Positions 12,277 through 22,813 of a stretch of 64,000 nucleotides of DNA are shown here, one piece after another. Position 1 is the stretch's first letter. Every line of letters starts with the position of its first letter. The notes beneath the pieces were generated by a model that worked only from the letters and a program-made list of their open reading frames with translations, did not search any database and was not told the DNA's origin. The stretch is from assembly GCA_963575745.1 (NCBI GenBank), contig CAUYUJ010001392.1, positions 162,384 to 226,383 on the forward strand. Reading direction: 5' to 3'. The translations under genes were made by a program, and so were the position numbers. This stretch comes from Prorocentrum cordatum. Taxonomy: Eukaryota; Sar; Dinophyceae; Prorocentrales; Prorocentraceae.

Positions 12277-12965
12277 CGGTTCCGTGTGTGCGAGCTTGGC
12301 CGAACGTCGCATCACGTTTCGCTTCATGGTGATGCTGGTGGTTCTGTGTGCCGCTTTGGAGAACATTCTGGGGCGATCGGCACTTGCACCACCAGTGCTC
12401 ACTTTGCCGTGCTATCGGTGGTGCGCAGACTGCTCGGGATTAGCGTGCCATCATCGCTCTTCAGGGCTTGTGCTTTGCAGGCGAGAGGAGCTGAGGAACA
12501 TGAGCAACATTGCTCATTTAATTGTGTTAGTGGTACACTCGGGTAGAGGTCCTCTTCGGCATCGTGGCAGCCTGGCTTTGGAGGCAGCATGTTCTTCCTC
12601 TTCTTTGGCTTCCGAGTCGGCTCGGGGCTCGGGGCGTTCTGAGAGGAAGGTGGTGTGTCGTTGGGCGTTGCTGTTGCTTCGCGACTGTTCCGACCCTGAT
12701 TCCCTTCCCGTCCCCCTCTTCTTCTCGCGAGGAAGGGGAAGGTGGATGGTAAGAGAAAGGGGGACAGGGGGAGAGGGATGAGGAGATGGGTGTGGGATGA
12801 GGGGGGGATGCAGTCGGACTTGATTGGGCAGGACACGCGAGAGGGCAAAAGACCCTTCCGAGGGCCACATTTGCCATATGAGTGTAGGGGGCATGGGTCG
12901 CGAGACATAGGACGCAAGGGTACCCTTGATTTGGCAGGGTCGACCTACTAATCAGGGCCGACTGT
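12277..12965. other. Unassigned stretch
   Basis: Moderate GC with open frames on both strands and no motif I can support. 12720-12815 is purine-rich. Confidence 0.4.
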
Positions 12966-13054
12966 AGGGAGGAGGAGGAGGAGGAGGAGGAGGAGGAGGA
13001 GGAGGAGGAGGAGAAGGATGAGGAGGAGGAGGAGCACGAGGAGGAGGAGGGGGG
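12966..13054 (+). repeat. (GGA)n array
   Basis: About 90 bp of GGA/GAG repeat. Confidence 0.95.
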
Positions 13055-13232
13055 GAGCCTCTGGAGGCCTTCCTCTCCTCTGTTCTTCCCCTCTGTCCGC
13101 GGGACGATCTCGCCGCGTGTGCCCCGGAGTTGTCGACACCCTGTCCCAGATCGCGAGGCGAAGTTCCTTTCGCCCCAGCGGCGGAGTTGTGAAAATGCAT
13201 GCGGGGATTCTGTCGCGACGCCAGGACCAGAG

Positions 13233-13392
13233 TTAAGTCGGGCGTGTTCCCCTCTACAGGGGGATTTTCGACGAAAAGATCAAATACTCAACAAATTCCT
13301 CCAACTTGCCAAACATACTAAGAGAATAGTCCCCAGACTATTGATTGACTATTTTGGGATATCCCTCCTGTGGAGGGACATGCCCGACTTAA
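13233..13392. mobile_element. Family-1 MITE-like element
   Basis: Inverted ends TTAAGTCGGGCGTGTTCCCC and GGGACATGCCCGACTTAA. It is flanked by GACCAGAG (13225-13232) and GACTAGAG (13393-13400), an 8-bp target-site duplication with one mismatch. Confidence 0.88.
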
Positions 13393-13745
13393 GACTAGAG
13401 GCCAGAACATCCACCCCCCACAGGGATCACCCCGACGAGCGGAGCCGTTCCGGAAGCGCACCCAGGGAAGGAGTCGAGCAGGGCATGGCTGTTTCGTAAA
13501 CGCCCAGGGCCGCTTGGGAAACGCCTGTGGGCAGGGCCTGGATGGCCTTTCTAAGGGCTCCCAGCTTCGCGCGAAGTGCGAAGAACCTCGCGCTCTCGCG
13601 CCGCCTTCCAGGGGAGAAGAGGAGGATGAGGAATCGGAGCCGAAACCGAAGCGCGAATAACTTCGCGCCCTCGAGGGCGCTTTTGCCTTTCCTCCCCTGA
13701 AGGACAACTGTGTCCTCCTTGTCACCATCGACGCCCGAACCAGTC
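13393..13745. repeat. Inverted relative of the 40-41 kb repeat, with short palindromes
   Basis: 13400-13510 is the reverse complement of the GGCCCTGGGCGTTTAC-type repeat seen at 40148, 40335 and 41153. 13565-13690 holds short palindromes such as CTTCGCGCGAAG and CCCTCGAGGGCG. No gene was recognised. Confidence 0.6.
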
Positions 13746-13909
13746 TTAGGTCGGGCATGTCTCCCTACAGGTGGGTTTTGGACGAGGCGTTAAACATAGA
13801 GTATGCAAACCATACTCAAACGTAGTCAAAGATGGTCGGGAAATCGTCCCCTGACCATCTTTGCACTATTTCTGAATCTTCCTCCTGTAGAGGGACACGC
13901 CCGACTTAA
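13746..13909. mobile_element. Family-1 MITE-like element
   Basis: Ends TAGGTCGGGCATGTCTCCCT and AGGGACACGCCCGACTTA are inverted copies. No clear target-site duplication was seen. Confidence 0.8.
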
Positions 13910-14030
13910 TCCTTGGCAACATGCGCGGTCGGACCCGAGCTTCGAGGGCCTCCGGCCGCGGCGCAGGATGGCGCTCCCGCAGGCCCAGCAGACGCCCAGA
14001 AGCGGCCGAGAGCGTCGATCCGATCCTGGG

Positions 14031-14392
14031 CTTAGGTCGGGCCTGTCCCTCTAGCAGGCAAGCAAAAAAGCCTTGCGCCCAGGTGGGCGCGTTGACAGGA
14101 CAAGTAATGCGGCCAAACGCCACACGAACCATTCGTATCACGGGGGCGTGGCTAACCGCCACACCTGGGAATTACAGCGGGTATGAAGACGACGGTGAAA
14201 GATCCGCTCACCTGCTCACACATGTTGCAACAACTTGTGAACTTGTCCCTCCATAGGAGGAATATTCAGAAATAGTCCACACATTGTCTGGGGACGATTC
14301 TTCGACTATTTTTGTCAATGTTGGGATTTTTTTGTTGGCAGATTTTTGATTTTCGCCCAAGCTCCCCCTGTAGGAGGACATGCCCGAGCTAA
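14031..14392. mobile_element. Partial and degenerate family-1 copies
   Basis: A solitary left end (TTAGGTCGGGCCTGTCCCTC) lies at 14031-14060. A second, divergent copy spans about 14236-14392 and ends GGAGGACATGCCCGAGCTAA. The sequence between them (about 14071-14230) holds nothing recognisable. Confidence 0.6.
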
Positions 14393-14929
14393 TCCTGTGC
14401 CCTCGACCCTCCTCGGACACATGTGAGCGTTTTCTTCTTCGGCGTTTCGACATTGGGCGGGAGGGGGGGAGGGGCGGCATGGGGGGGGTCTGGCTCCGGA
14501 CCTCTGCTTAGGGCGACTGCTTGCAACATGGCGCCCATTATGGGGGAGACTCCACCCGCTTGAAACAGGCGCCGAGGGGGGTGCGAGGGCCCGCGTCGAT
14601 CGGCAAAACAGAGAATAAGAGAACGACCGCCAAGAGGAACACAGCCGATGCGCAGAGAATGCCCGTGCAGGACTAAGGCGAATCGGCGACGACTGGCATC
14701 CAGGTCTGCAAGAGCAGCGCAGCCCCACCAGGGGAACCCGCTCTTGCCAGATGTTTCGCCCCCGCCCGCAATCATCCTCGATCCGCCTCTTTAACCTGTA
14801 CCTCCTCCGCCTGGATAGAAGAATTAACAACTGCACAAACACACATTTTCGGATGTTCGCGTGGATATCCGAAAGTGTATGCTCATGCATTGTTTCTTCT
14901 TCGGCTGGTAGTCGAATGTAGTAGCCTGC
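14393..14929. other. Repeat copy and unassigned spacer
   Basis: 14435-14585 is the second copy of the 11510-11670 repeat (GGCGTTTCGACATTGGGCGG onward). The remainder to 14929 shows no coding signature. Confidence 0.55.
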
Positions 14930-15134
14930 TAGATGGGGTCGGAGTGGATGGGGTCGGCAGATCGCGCCGCATCGCCAATGCATCGGCGATGATCGGGAAT
15001 GCACCAGCGACGCATCGTTGACGTCGGCGATACATCTTTCACGTCGACGTGAAGCAAATGGGGCTCCACATCGAGCCGCACTGGCGATGCATCGGCGATG
15101 CGCCGCGATCCTCCGACCCCAGCGGCTCGGACCC
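14930..15134. mobile_element. Family-2 hairpin element (GCATCGGCGATG type)
   Basis: It starts CTAGATGGGGTCGGAG and ends with CTCGGACCC, the matching arm. The interior is rich in GCATCGGCGATG and its complement, so the whole element can fold on itself. Related copies lie at 45061-45270 and 53940-54151. Confidence 0.8.
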
Positions 15135-15155
15135 TTTCTGCGAGGCCTAGAGAAT

Positions 15156-15312
15156 TATGTAGGTCGGGCATGTCCCCTACAGGCGACGAAAAATCAAACA
15201 TACCCCCCAAATAACCAAACACAAACATCAAGCATACCAAAGCACATCGCCACCAGACTGTTTTCGGACTGTTTTTTCGAGCATCCCCCGTAGAGGGACG
15301 TGCCCGACTCAA
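15156..15312. mobile_element. Family-1 MITE-like element with 11-bp TSD
   Basis: The ends TAGGTCGGGCATGTCCCCTA and GAGGGACGTGCCCGACTCAA lie between direct repeats GCCTAGAGAAT (15145-15155) and GCCTGGAGAAT (15313-15323). Confidence 0.9.
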
Positions 15313-15323
15313 GCCTGGAGAAT

Positions 15324-15526
15324 AACTCGCACGGTCGCGCTTCTGGCCGCCCCTGCGTCCTGGGCGAGCCTCACCCAGGCGCGCTCGAGCCTCGGATGCG
15401 CCGCCCGCCGGCGGCCCAGGCGGGCGGGACCGAAGGCCGGGGTCCCGATCTCGATCCGGGTGCTCGAGAGGGAGGGGGGAGGAGGGCTGCGAGTGGGAGG
15501 AGGAGGGCAGGTGCGCGACTCCAGGA
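15324..15526. other. GC-rich unassigned stretch
   Basis: Open on both strands, with no motif recognised. Confidence 0.4.
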
Positions 15527-15652
15527 GGAGGAGGAGGAGGAAGGAGGAGAAGGAGGAGGGAGAGGAGGAGGAAGGAGGAGGAGGAAGGAGGAGGAGGAGG
15601 AGGAGGAGGAGGAGGAGGAGGGGAGGAGGAGGAGGAGGAGGAGGAGGAGGTA
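15527..15652 (+). repeat. (GGA)n array
   Basis: About 125 bp of GGA/GAG repeat. Confidence 0.95.
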
Positions 15653-16376
15653 GGAGGGAGGTCGACGACGTCACACCGCCTCGCTGGCCCGCTCGGTGGC
15701 GAGCCGAAGCGCCTCCCCGCCTCGCCCCCCGGCTTGGCTGCGCGTGCTAGAGCCGGGCCCCATATCCGGGCGCCGCGCAGGGACACTCTTGGGCACGGCG
15801 CGCCGATGTGCCGAGGTGGGGCAGAGGAGGAGCAGGGAGCACCCCCCGAGGACGAGGGCGAGAGAGGCCGGAGGATCCTCCTCCTCTTCCTCCTCCTCCT
15901 CCTCCTCCTCCTCCTCCTCTCGCCGACCCAGAGATCCGACGCTCCCCAAAGATTGGAGCGGCGGGATTGGGGCAGAGAATCGCCTCCCGGGGGCCCTCGC
16001 TGGGCCTCGGGAGCGCCAAGACATGACCCAGGGCGAGGCGCCGGCCCGGCCCACGCATCGGAAAGACTGGAGCAGCCGGATGTCTGGGCTGGGCTGGATG
16101 GGCTCCGTGGGCCCCTTGCCAAGCCAGAGTGGCTGGCCCGGGACGCCCGTGCAGCCTCCGACGGTCCGCATCCCGCAGCGTGACGCGGCTGCGTGCCTCT
16201 TTCGCCCGCAGCGCGGGCGGGCCAGCCCTGGTCGGGCGGGCCGCCAAGAGTCCGTGGCCCGCGCCAGGGCGCGCGGCGTGGTCCCAACAAGCCCTGCAGG
16301 CCCAAGTTGAGGAGAATGCGCACCCGGGGCCGCCCTCTGGGCGGCGCCCAGTGTGTCGGGTGAGCAGCCGCGCAAG
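15653..16376. other. GC-rich stretch, no recognised gene
   Basis: It contains a CCT block at 15880-15920. Both strands have long open frames because of the base composition. No conserved motif was found. Confidence 0.4.
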
Positions 16377-16460
16377 ATGGAGGCAGCCGAAGAGGAGGGC
16401 GCGCTCATCTTCAGCAAGCTGGCCTTCGGCCGCCCAAGCCTTCGCCATGGCGTTGCCCAC
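16377..16460 (+). CDS. Possible short first coding exon, unknown protein
   Basis: ATG at 16377 opens 28 codons with mostly G or C third positions (MEAAEEEGALIFSKLAFGRP and onward). It stops at a possible GT donor at 16461. No family was recognised and no downstream exon could be linked. This could be chance. Confidence 0.2.
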
Positions 16461-16551
16461 GTGATTTCTGTCGCGCTGCCACGCTGTGATTCGTCCCTCC
16501 ACGACGTATTTCCACGTCGCGCGTGCGAGGACCCTTCAAAAGGTCCTTTTG

Positions 16552-16735
16552 GAGGAGGAGGAGGAGGAGGAGGAGGAGGAGGAGGAGGAGGAGGAGGAGG
16601 AGGAGGAGGAGAAGCAGGGGGGGAGAAGGAGGAGGAGGAGGAGGAGGAGGAGGAGGAGGAGGAGGAGGAGGAGGAGGAGGAGGAGGAGGAGGGGGAGGGG
16701 GAGGGTGACGAGGATGACGAGGACGAGGAGGAGAG
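16552..16735 (+). repeat. (GGA)n array
   Basis: About 180 bp of GGA repeat grading into GAC/GAG near its right end. Confidence 0.95.
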
Positions 16736-17109
16736 AGCTAATCAGATAGTCGGTATGCGGGCTCCTGGAATCGTTGGTGCTACCATATTCTACGATTTTT
16801 TGCTGCGAGCAGATTCTGCGGGGCGGACTACCACTGCCGCTGCCCACGCCTCATAGCCCGCCCAGGCTCACGCACGGGGGGCGTACTGCTCCGAAGGCAC
16901 CCCTGGAAAGCCACGCGACCCCACCACGGGTGGGCAAAGGAAGCAGACCACCGAAAACAGCCCTACCCGCTGTGTGCGGCGGCGACGGCGACGAGACCGC
17001 GACGACAACGACAAGCGACGCCGGCGACGCCAGCGGCGCCAGCACGACCGCGGTGGCGACGCGACCGGGACGACGGCGACCGTGACGACGGCGACGAGCG
17101 CCTCCTTCT
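16736..17109. other. Unassigned spacer
   Basis: Mixed sequence that turns into GAC/GGC-rich triplets from about 16980. No gene was recognised. Confidence 0.4.
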
Positions 17110-17380
17110 CCCCCTCCTCCTCCGCCTCCTCCTCCTCCTCCTCCTCCTTTTGCTTCTCCTCCTCCTCCTCCTGCTGCTCCTGCTGCTCCTGCTCCTCCTC
17201 TCCTCGGAGGCGTGGAGCGCCTCGCGGATCGATCACCCCATAAACCGTCCCGATCCTGATCGGCTGGCCGATCGGAACCGACTCCGACGGTCGATCGAGG
17301 TCGGCCCCAATCCCGACTGGGGTCCTGGCTGGAGGAGGAGGAGGAGGAGGAGGAGGAGGAGGAGGAGGAGGAGGAGGAGG
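17110..17380 (+). repeat. (CCT)n and (GGA)n arrays of opposite polarity
   Basis: A pyrimidine block (about 17110-17205) and a purine block (about 17331-17380) are separated by about 125 bp. Together they could pair as a long imperfect inverted repeat. Confidence 0.85.
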
Positions 17381-17626
17381 TTCTTGGCCTTTTCGCAATG
17401 CCCTGTCGGCCATGTGGGAACGACCTCGTGGCCACGGCTGGCCTTCCTTGCTGTCCCCGAAGCTCTGGTCAAAACGCACCCTGGGACTGGCCCAGGGATC
17501 GAGTTCGATGAGTGCCCAAGCGGCTGGGTGCCGTGACCTTGTGCCTGTTTGATCCCCGCGTCTAGAAGAAGACACATAGTAATAATGATAATGCCACGGA
17601 TAGTACTAACAATGCTAACACAATAG

Positions 17627-17775
<149 letters not shown>

Positions 17776-17875
17776 NNNNNNNNNNNNNNNNNNNNNNNNN
17801 NNNNNNNNNNNNNNNNNNNNNNNNNNNNNNNNNNNNNNNNNNNNNNNNNNNNNNNNNNNNNNNNNNNNNNNNNNN
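17776..17875. other. Assembly gap (100 N)
   Basis: Exactly 100 N, which is usually a placeholder for a gap of unknown size. A CAC array sits on the left and a CCT array on the right, so assembly probably failed in simple sequence. Confidence 0.99.
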
Positions 17876-17908
17876 CCTCCTCCTCCTCCTCCTCCTCCTC
17901 CTCCTCCT
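17876..17908 (+). repeat. (CCT)n array after the gap
   Basis: About 33 bp of CCT repeat on the right edge of the gap, followed by two copies of TATTGGCTC. Confidence 0.9.
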
Positions 17909-18000
17909 ATTGGCTCCTATTGGCTCATTAGCTGTCCGTTACCGCTGAGCGATAAGGCAGCCCAAAAACAGTGCAGAGGGCAAGTGTTGAAAGATGGGGT

Positions 18001-18790
18001 TCAGACGGGGGCGGACGACCAACCCGTTTGAACCTGCCATCTGAGCGGAACAGACTTCCCGAATCTCGCCTTCGAGCTGGGGTCCACTCCATTCCTGAGC
18101 ATTCTGAGACCATTAGCAGCGTCACGGTTGCGAGGGCCTCCTTCACACCGAGTCCCCAGGAGCCGAGACCGAGCGGACCCAAAAGCGCCGCAACGCGTGC
18201 ACCAGGCCACCCGACCCCCACCAAGCCAGAGCCTGTGGCTCTGGTGCGCCGTCCTCGCAACCCTCGGCGGACCGCCGCAAGGCGTCAAAGCAATGTGTGC
18301 TCTCGAGCGGCCCCTCTCGCCGCACGTCGCACATCTGTACTGCTTGCCAGACTTCTCAATTAAATGCCCATTGGGCTCTGGAATCAACTGTAGCACCTGT
18401 GGCTTGGGCCGACGAGGCCTGCGCACACGCGCCACGCCTGGGAAATTCTTAACCGAGAGGTCGTTCATGACCTCGGCAATCAACCAGGCCGATTGTTTGA
18501 CTAAACTAAAGCTATGTTTAAGCTGAGCCTTGACTAGGGGGTTGGTGGGATGAGCCTGGGCCCCAAGCTTGGCGAGCTCGTCTGCCCGCTTGTTGCCTCT
18601 CCACTCCCACTCACACACCCCCTGCCTACGGGCCTGACCGAGGGAGAGGTGAGACCTAACCCTACGTACCGAAATCTGATCACGTCCGAGATCCCCTGCC
18701 AGCTGAAATATTTCCCTCCAAAGCTCTGAATATGCTACGTCCTCTAGGTTCTGCTCTGGCCCGACCCCCATATATCCTCCACCATCTTGC
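18001..18790 (-). pseudogene. LINE A: RNase H C-terminal part and cysteine module
   Basis: This frame begins within RNase H. It carries WRGNKRADELAK, which holds the fourth catalytic Asp of the RNase H fold. Farther on come CATCG with downstream Cys, then WCTRCGAF with a Cys 14 residues later, a probable zinc-binding module at the protein end. LINE B has the same arrangement after its RNase H. It is out of frame with the preceding fragment, so one frameshift separates the third and fourth RNase H acidic residues. The stop is at 18001. Confidence 0.8.
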
Positions 18791-20700
18791 AATCCGTGAT
18801 CACATCGAGCCCTAGCGGGCCCGCCAACCGCAACGCCATGAGGAAGGCGTGCACCTCCCCTGCCCCCGCGAGCTGCACGACGTGCGGCAGGGGCCCGTAC
18901 GCCGAGCCAATGATGTGCCCGCTCGCCGTGACAGTGACCACCGCCCACCCAGCGCGGGCCAGGGAAGGCTGATCTTGGTCATACCCTGATCCGTCTAGAC
19001 ACATTCTTTTGTCGAGCACCCCGTTCGGCGGCACCACGTCCCACCGAAATCCTGCCTGCTGGTACGGTGTGGGCCAAGCCCACTCGACACTTGGAAAGAG
19101 CGCCCTCGTGTGGAGCGCCTCCGTTCCTGGCAGCACCGGCGCGTCCAACAACTCTTGGACTCCGAGATCTCGAATTCGTGGCTGATGGGCTGGGCATCGA
19201 AACCTGTGTAATGCAGAACCTACTTCTCCTTGGCACAGCATGCACTTGTTGTCCAAAGCTCGCCTGTCCTGGTACAGCTTATCCTGAGTCTGATACCCGC
19301 CTGCGACCACACCCGCGAGACCCGCCGCCGCCTGCCACCTGCCCTTGGCCCTGAGGTCCCTGAGCACTTCGATGACTGGTTCCAGCAACGGCCCCTCGTC
19401 GAGACCTTCCACGCGACCATCCCCAAGGCTTCTGACAAGGTGTTCCCGAACAAACCTCTCCAGAACCATCTTCAGAGAATGTCCTCCAAGATACTCCAAG
19501 TCGATCTCTAACCCCGAGTCGGTGACGAACAGCATCCAGGCCCTCGGTTCCAAGGCTATCCGCCTAAGGGTCAAGACGACCGCACCTGCTGGACCTCGCG
19601 CCTGGCTCCAGTCGAAATCCTGCTTGTTCCTGAAAAACTGGAAACTCTGCTGCATCGCCTTGGGCTCCACCCACTTGTTCCTGACCGCCTGGCCCCACAT
19701 GAGGAGCGGCAAAAGGTTCGAGTCGAACGCTGGGTCCCCCTTGGGCTCCTCGCTGAGAAGAAACTCCAGAGTCCTGCTCCTGCCCTTGGGAGTCCCAAAC
19801 ACAGCCGCACCAACCGCACTCCTTATCTGCTGAAGCTTCGTGGTGGCCACCCCGTTCACTCTCGCTCCGTATGTGGTAGCAGCAAGACCCCCAGAACGGG
19901 CCACACGCATCATTCCCTTCCTAGAGCTCCTGAGCCCGCGGATCCTTCCACTGCGCCCCTTGTGGGGCCTCAGCCTGGCTTGTAACACCTTGGACCCACG
20001 GGTCCCCTTGGCAGCCGTCGTTTGGTCGCATCCCAGATTTCTTCCCGAAAGCGCCCCCTCGAAGTTCCACTTCCGAAGCTTTCTGACTATGACCTGCCGC
20101 GTGCTCGCGTGGGTGCTCAGCACGAGGCCCTTGGACTGCGAAATCACTAACAGTAGCCGCTCGAGCAGCGTGCACAAGTAAAAGATCGCCCTCGGCAGCC
20201 TGACTTCCACTTGCGACGAGTGACCAGACGACTGCAATGTGATATCATCGACGACGCTGTATATGCCTATGCTTCCAAAGTGCTCGCAAGTCGAATCCAA
20301 GGGGTCCAGCAAAAGGCAGTTGAGCAAACTAGTCGCTTCACCGCAGCCTGCAAGGATACCCTGGTCAACTTCTGCCACTAACGCGCACGCCCCTAGAATG
20401 CTGATGATCCGCTTGCCGCGATACAAGGACAGCTTCAAACGAATACGAATCAGATTATATTTATGCTTGACTGCTGCCCGAGCGAGAAGGTAGTGGTTCA
20501 CTTTCTCGCATGCCTTTGTCAAGTCCACGAGCCCACATGCCGAGCAGCCTCCTGCGCTGATGTGCTGCTCGACCACTAGGCTTTGCTCACACACCGCTCT
20601 CTCGCAACTTCTACCCGCAACTTCTGCCCGAAATCCCGTACCTGTAGGGCCGCTTGACCGAAGCCTCCCACGCGCGGATCTCAGGTCGATCTAACCTCGA
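18744..20700 (-). pseudogene. LINE A: RT palm, CCHC knuckle and RNase H N-terminal part
   Basis: Motif A is VDLTKACEKVNH with its Asp intact. Motif B region reads GILAGCGEATS. Motif C is VVDD in place of the usual Y/F-x-DD, still with both Asp. About 300 residues later CMLCQGEVGSALHRFRCP fits the CCHC knuckle that follows RT in many LINEs. RNase H then starts with LDGSG (first Asp), EVHAFLMAL (Glu) and VITDCKMVED (third acid). The frame ends at 18744 and continues in another frame. The upstream join to the RT finger region near 20700 is also frameshifted. Confidence 0.85.
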
Positions 20701-20706
20701 GAAGAC

Positions 20707-21741
20707 TCAGACGGGGGTTGGGAGCAAGCCTATCGGTCGAAAACCTCCTTCGGGCTTACCTAGCATCGCGAGGACCGTGGTCCGCATCAGGGTGGGGCAC
20801 GTCCCAAGACACTCCATCCAGACCCAGAGCTCACCAAGCACCTCGAGGATCCCATCTGTGGCCTTGTCAAGGTCCCTGGGCCTGAGCATGTCGATCCCGC
20901 ACGCCGTGAAACGCTTAAACCTCCTCGCTGCAGCTCTGATCTCACTGGGGGTCTTCGGGGGGCCCACAAGATCTTCCAGCCTGCAACCCTGCTCCTGCGC
21001 CTGCTTATCTATCTCGCTCGTGAGGTACTCGATGGGGTCAGGAAAACTCCTAGCAGCCTCTGGAGGGGCCCAATGTCCTAGCCAGTAACCGTACAAGTCG
21101 TCCACCTGCTCCTGCGGGCCCATGGGCACTCTCGGGTCATCCGACTTCTTAACTCCAGCTGGGGCCTCAGGGATCCAACCTATGGGGACCTGGCTGTACT
21201 TGTGGGCTTGGCCCCCTCCGTTGGCCACTGCTTGCTCGACCCACTCGCGCCGCTGCTTGGACCGTTCAGAGGCGAACGATCTCTCCAGCGAAAGTGAAAC
21301 CTTGCCAGCCTCTTCGCCCCAGCGTCGGAGCTGCTCCACATCTGCGTACACCAACTGCTCTCGAGAAGGCCTCCAGCCTCCCCAATCCTGCTGCTCACGA
21401 AGCTGGTGTGGGCCCCGTCGTATTTGCCCCAGGATCCCCATGGTGCTAGCCTTCCCCCACTGCGAAGCGCTAGTCCTGAGGTACGCGAGCTCCTGGAACC
21501 AAATCTCAACTCTCCTCCATCCTCTGCTTCGTGGGCAGCCTACTGGATACTTGCCTCCTGAGGTCTTCAAGGCGGGTGCCATCCTGAACTCGGGCTCCCT
21601 GGACCTTCCAAAGTACTTCTTCTGATCCGAGACCCCGCGGTACTCTCCCAGCTCCGCCTCAAGAAACCCCATAAACTCAGTAAAACAGCTGTCCAGAGCC
21701 TCTCGGCCACCACGCTGCCTCGCCTGTGCCAGCAGCTGGCG
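20707..21741 (-). pseudogene. LINE A: linker and RT finger region
   Basis: It is in the same frame as the endonuclease but separated from it by a TAG at 21742-21744. It carries the charged linker common to LINEs, then CGIDMLRPRDLDKATDG and KPEGGFRPIGLLPT, which match the first RT motifs before the palm. The frame terminates at 20707, just before motif A in the neighbouring frame, so at least one indel has occurred. In LINE B the equivalent region reads SGGTRPIGLLPS, confirming the alignment point. Confidence 0.8.
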
Positions 21742-22813
21742 CTAGTCGCGGGGCTCCTTCATCGGGCCAATGACTACCTCATTGGGGAACGCGGCAGGCT
21801 TCTTGAGCACCCGAACGAGATGCCCCATCGGCTTGCCCTTAAACTGCACAATGACAGGCCAATGCGGCTTGGTGGACGCCTTCCTATTGAGATGGCACGA
21901 GTGAACATTCGCCGCAAGACCTGCCGACATCACAAAAAAGTCGATTGTCCTCCAAACCTTGGCTGTCGACTTACACGCGTAGGTGGTGGGATGGATGACC
22001 TGGCCCCCGAGTTTTCCAGCCCACCCCATCTCCTTGAACACCTCCGGTGAAACATTCCAGTCCCCCCCTAGGATGAACGGCAGCCCCCAACTATGAAGGC
22101 GTTCTCCCAGCCGACTGAGAATTCGACTCCCTTCGGGTCCTAGCGGGTCTGCGTCGGGAAGATAAACTGAACCTAGTATAAATCCTCCTGGAACGGACGT
22201 ATTGATCCATCGTAGCGATTGCCGATGCGGTGCAGGAAGGTCTCGAACTGCTGTCGGAGACCTCCCCAGACCTATGTGCTTCCTGCAGGCCACCGCCACC
22301 CCAGACGAGAGCCCTCCTGCTTCTGTAACTATGGACGGTGACAGACTGGCATGCCACCCCAGACCTCGCAGTGTCTGTTCACGCTCCTGCAGCTCGCTCG
22401 GTTCCACAGTGATCTCTTGCAGTACTGCTACGCTAGACTGACACTCACCCTCGAGATACTGCTTCGCCGACTTCCAACAGGTCGTGTTGCATGATTCTAC
22501 AGAGAAAAAACTCTCTCCCTGGTCAGCCCTGGAAACTGAACTGGCTTGCTGGCGCTCAAGCTTCTGAGACTGAGACTTGCTTAAATTGAAACGCTGAGGC
22601 AATGATGGCTCCCAAGCAGGACAAGCTGGCTCCTGCTGGGGAAAATAGAAGGGAGGACGACCGAGAGGCGGTGGCGGCATGGGCAGCGGCGGAGGGAGAA
22701 AGAAGAGCCCAGGCGGCGTGCCAAAACGAGAGCCTTCCCGCACCTGCCGCGCGGCCGAGGCCTCAACGCTACCTGTCAGAGAGGCGCCCCTCCCGCCCAC
22801 AGCCCCCGCCCAG
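21742..22813 (-). pseudogene. LINE A: APE-type endonuclease
   Basis: The endonuclease would nick target DNA for target-primed reverse transcription. Visible motifs in order are VLQEITV (catalytic Glu region), SSGVAVACR, FILGSVYLPD, ILGGDWNV (Asp-x-Asn), TIDFFVMS and KPHWPVIVQF (final His; the usual Asp/Ser-His is Pro-His here). The N-terminal Asn motif is unclear. The region lies one frame off from ORF1, which ends at 22814, and stops at 21742 where RT should continue. Most expected residues are present although the element as a whole is broken. Confidence 0.85.
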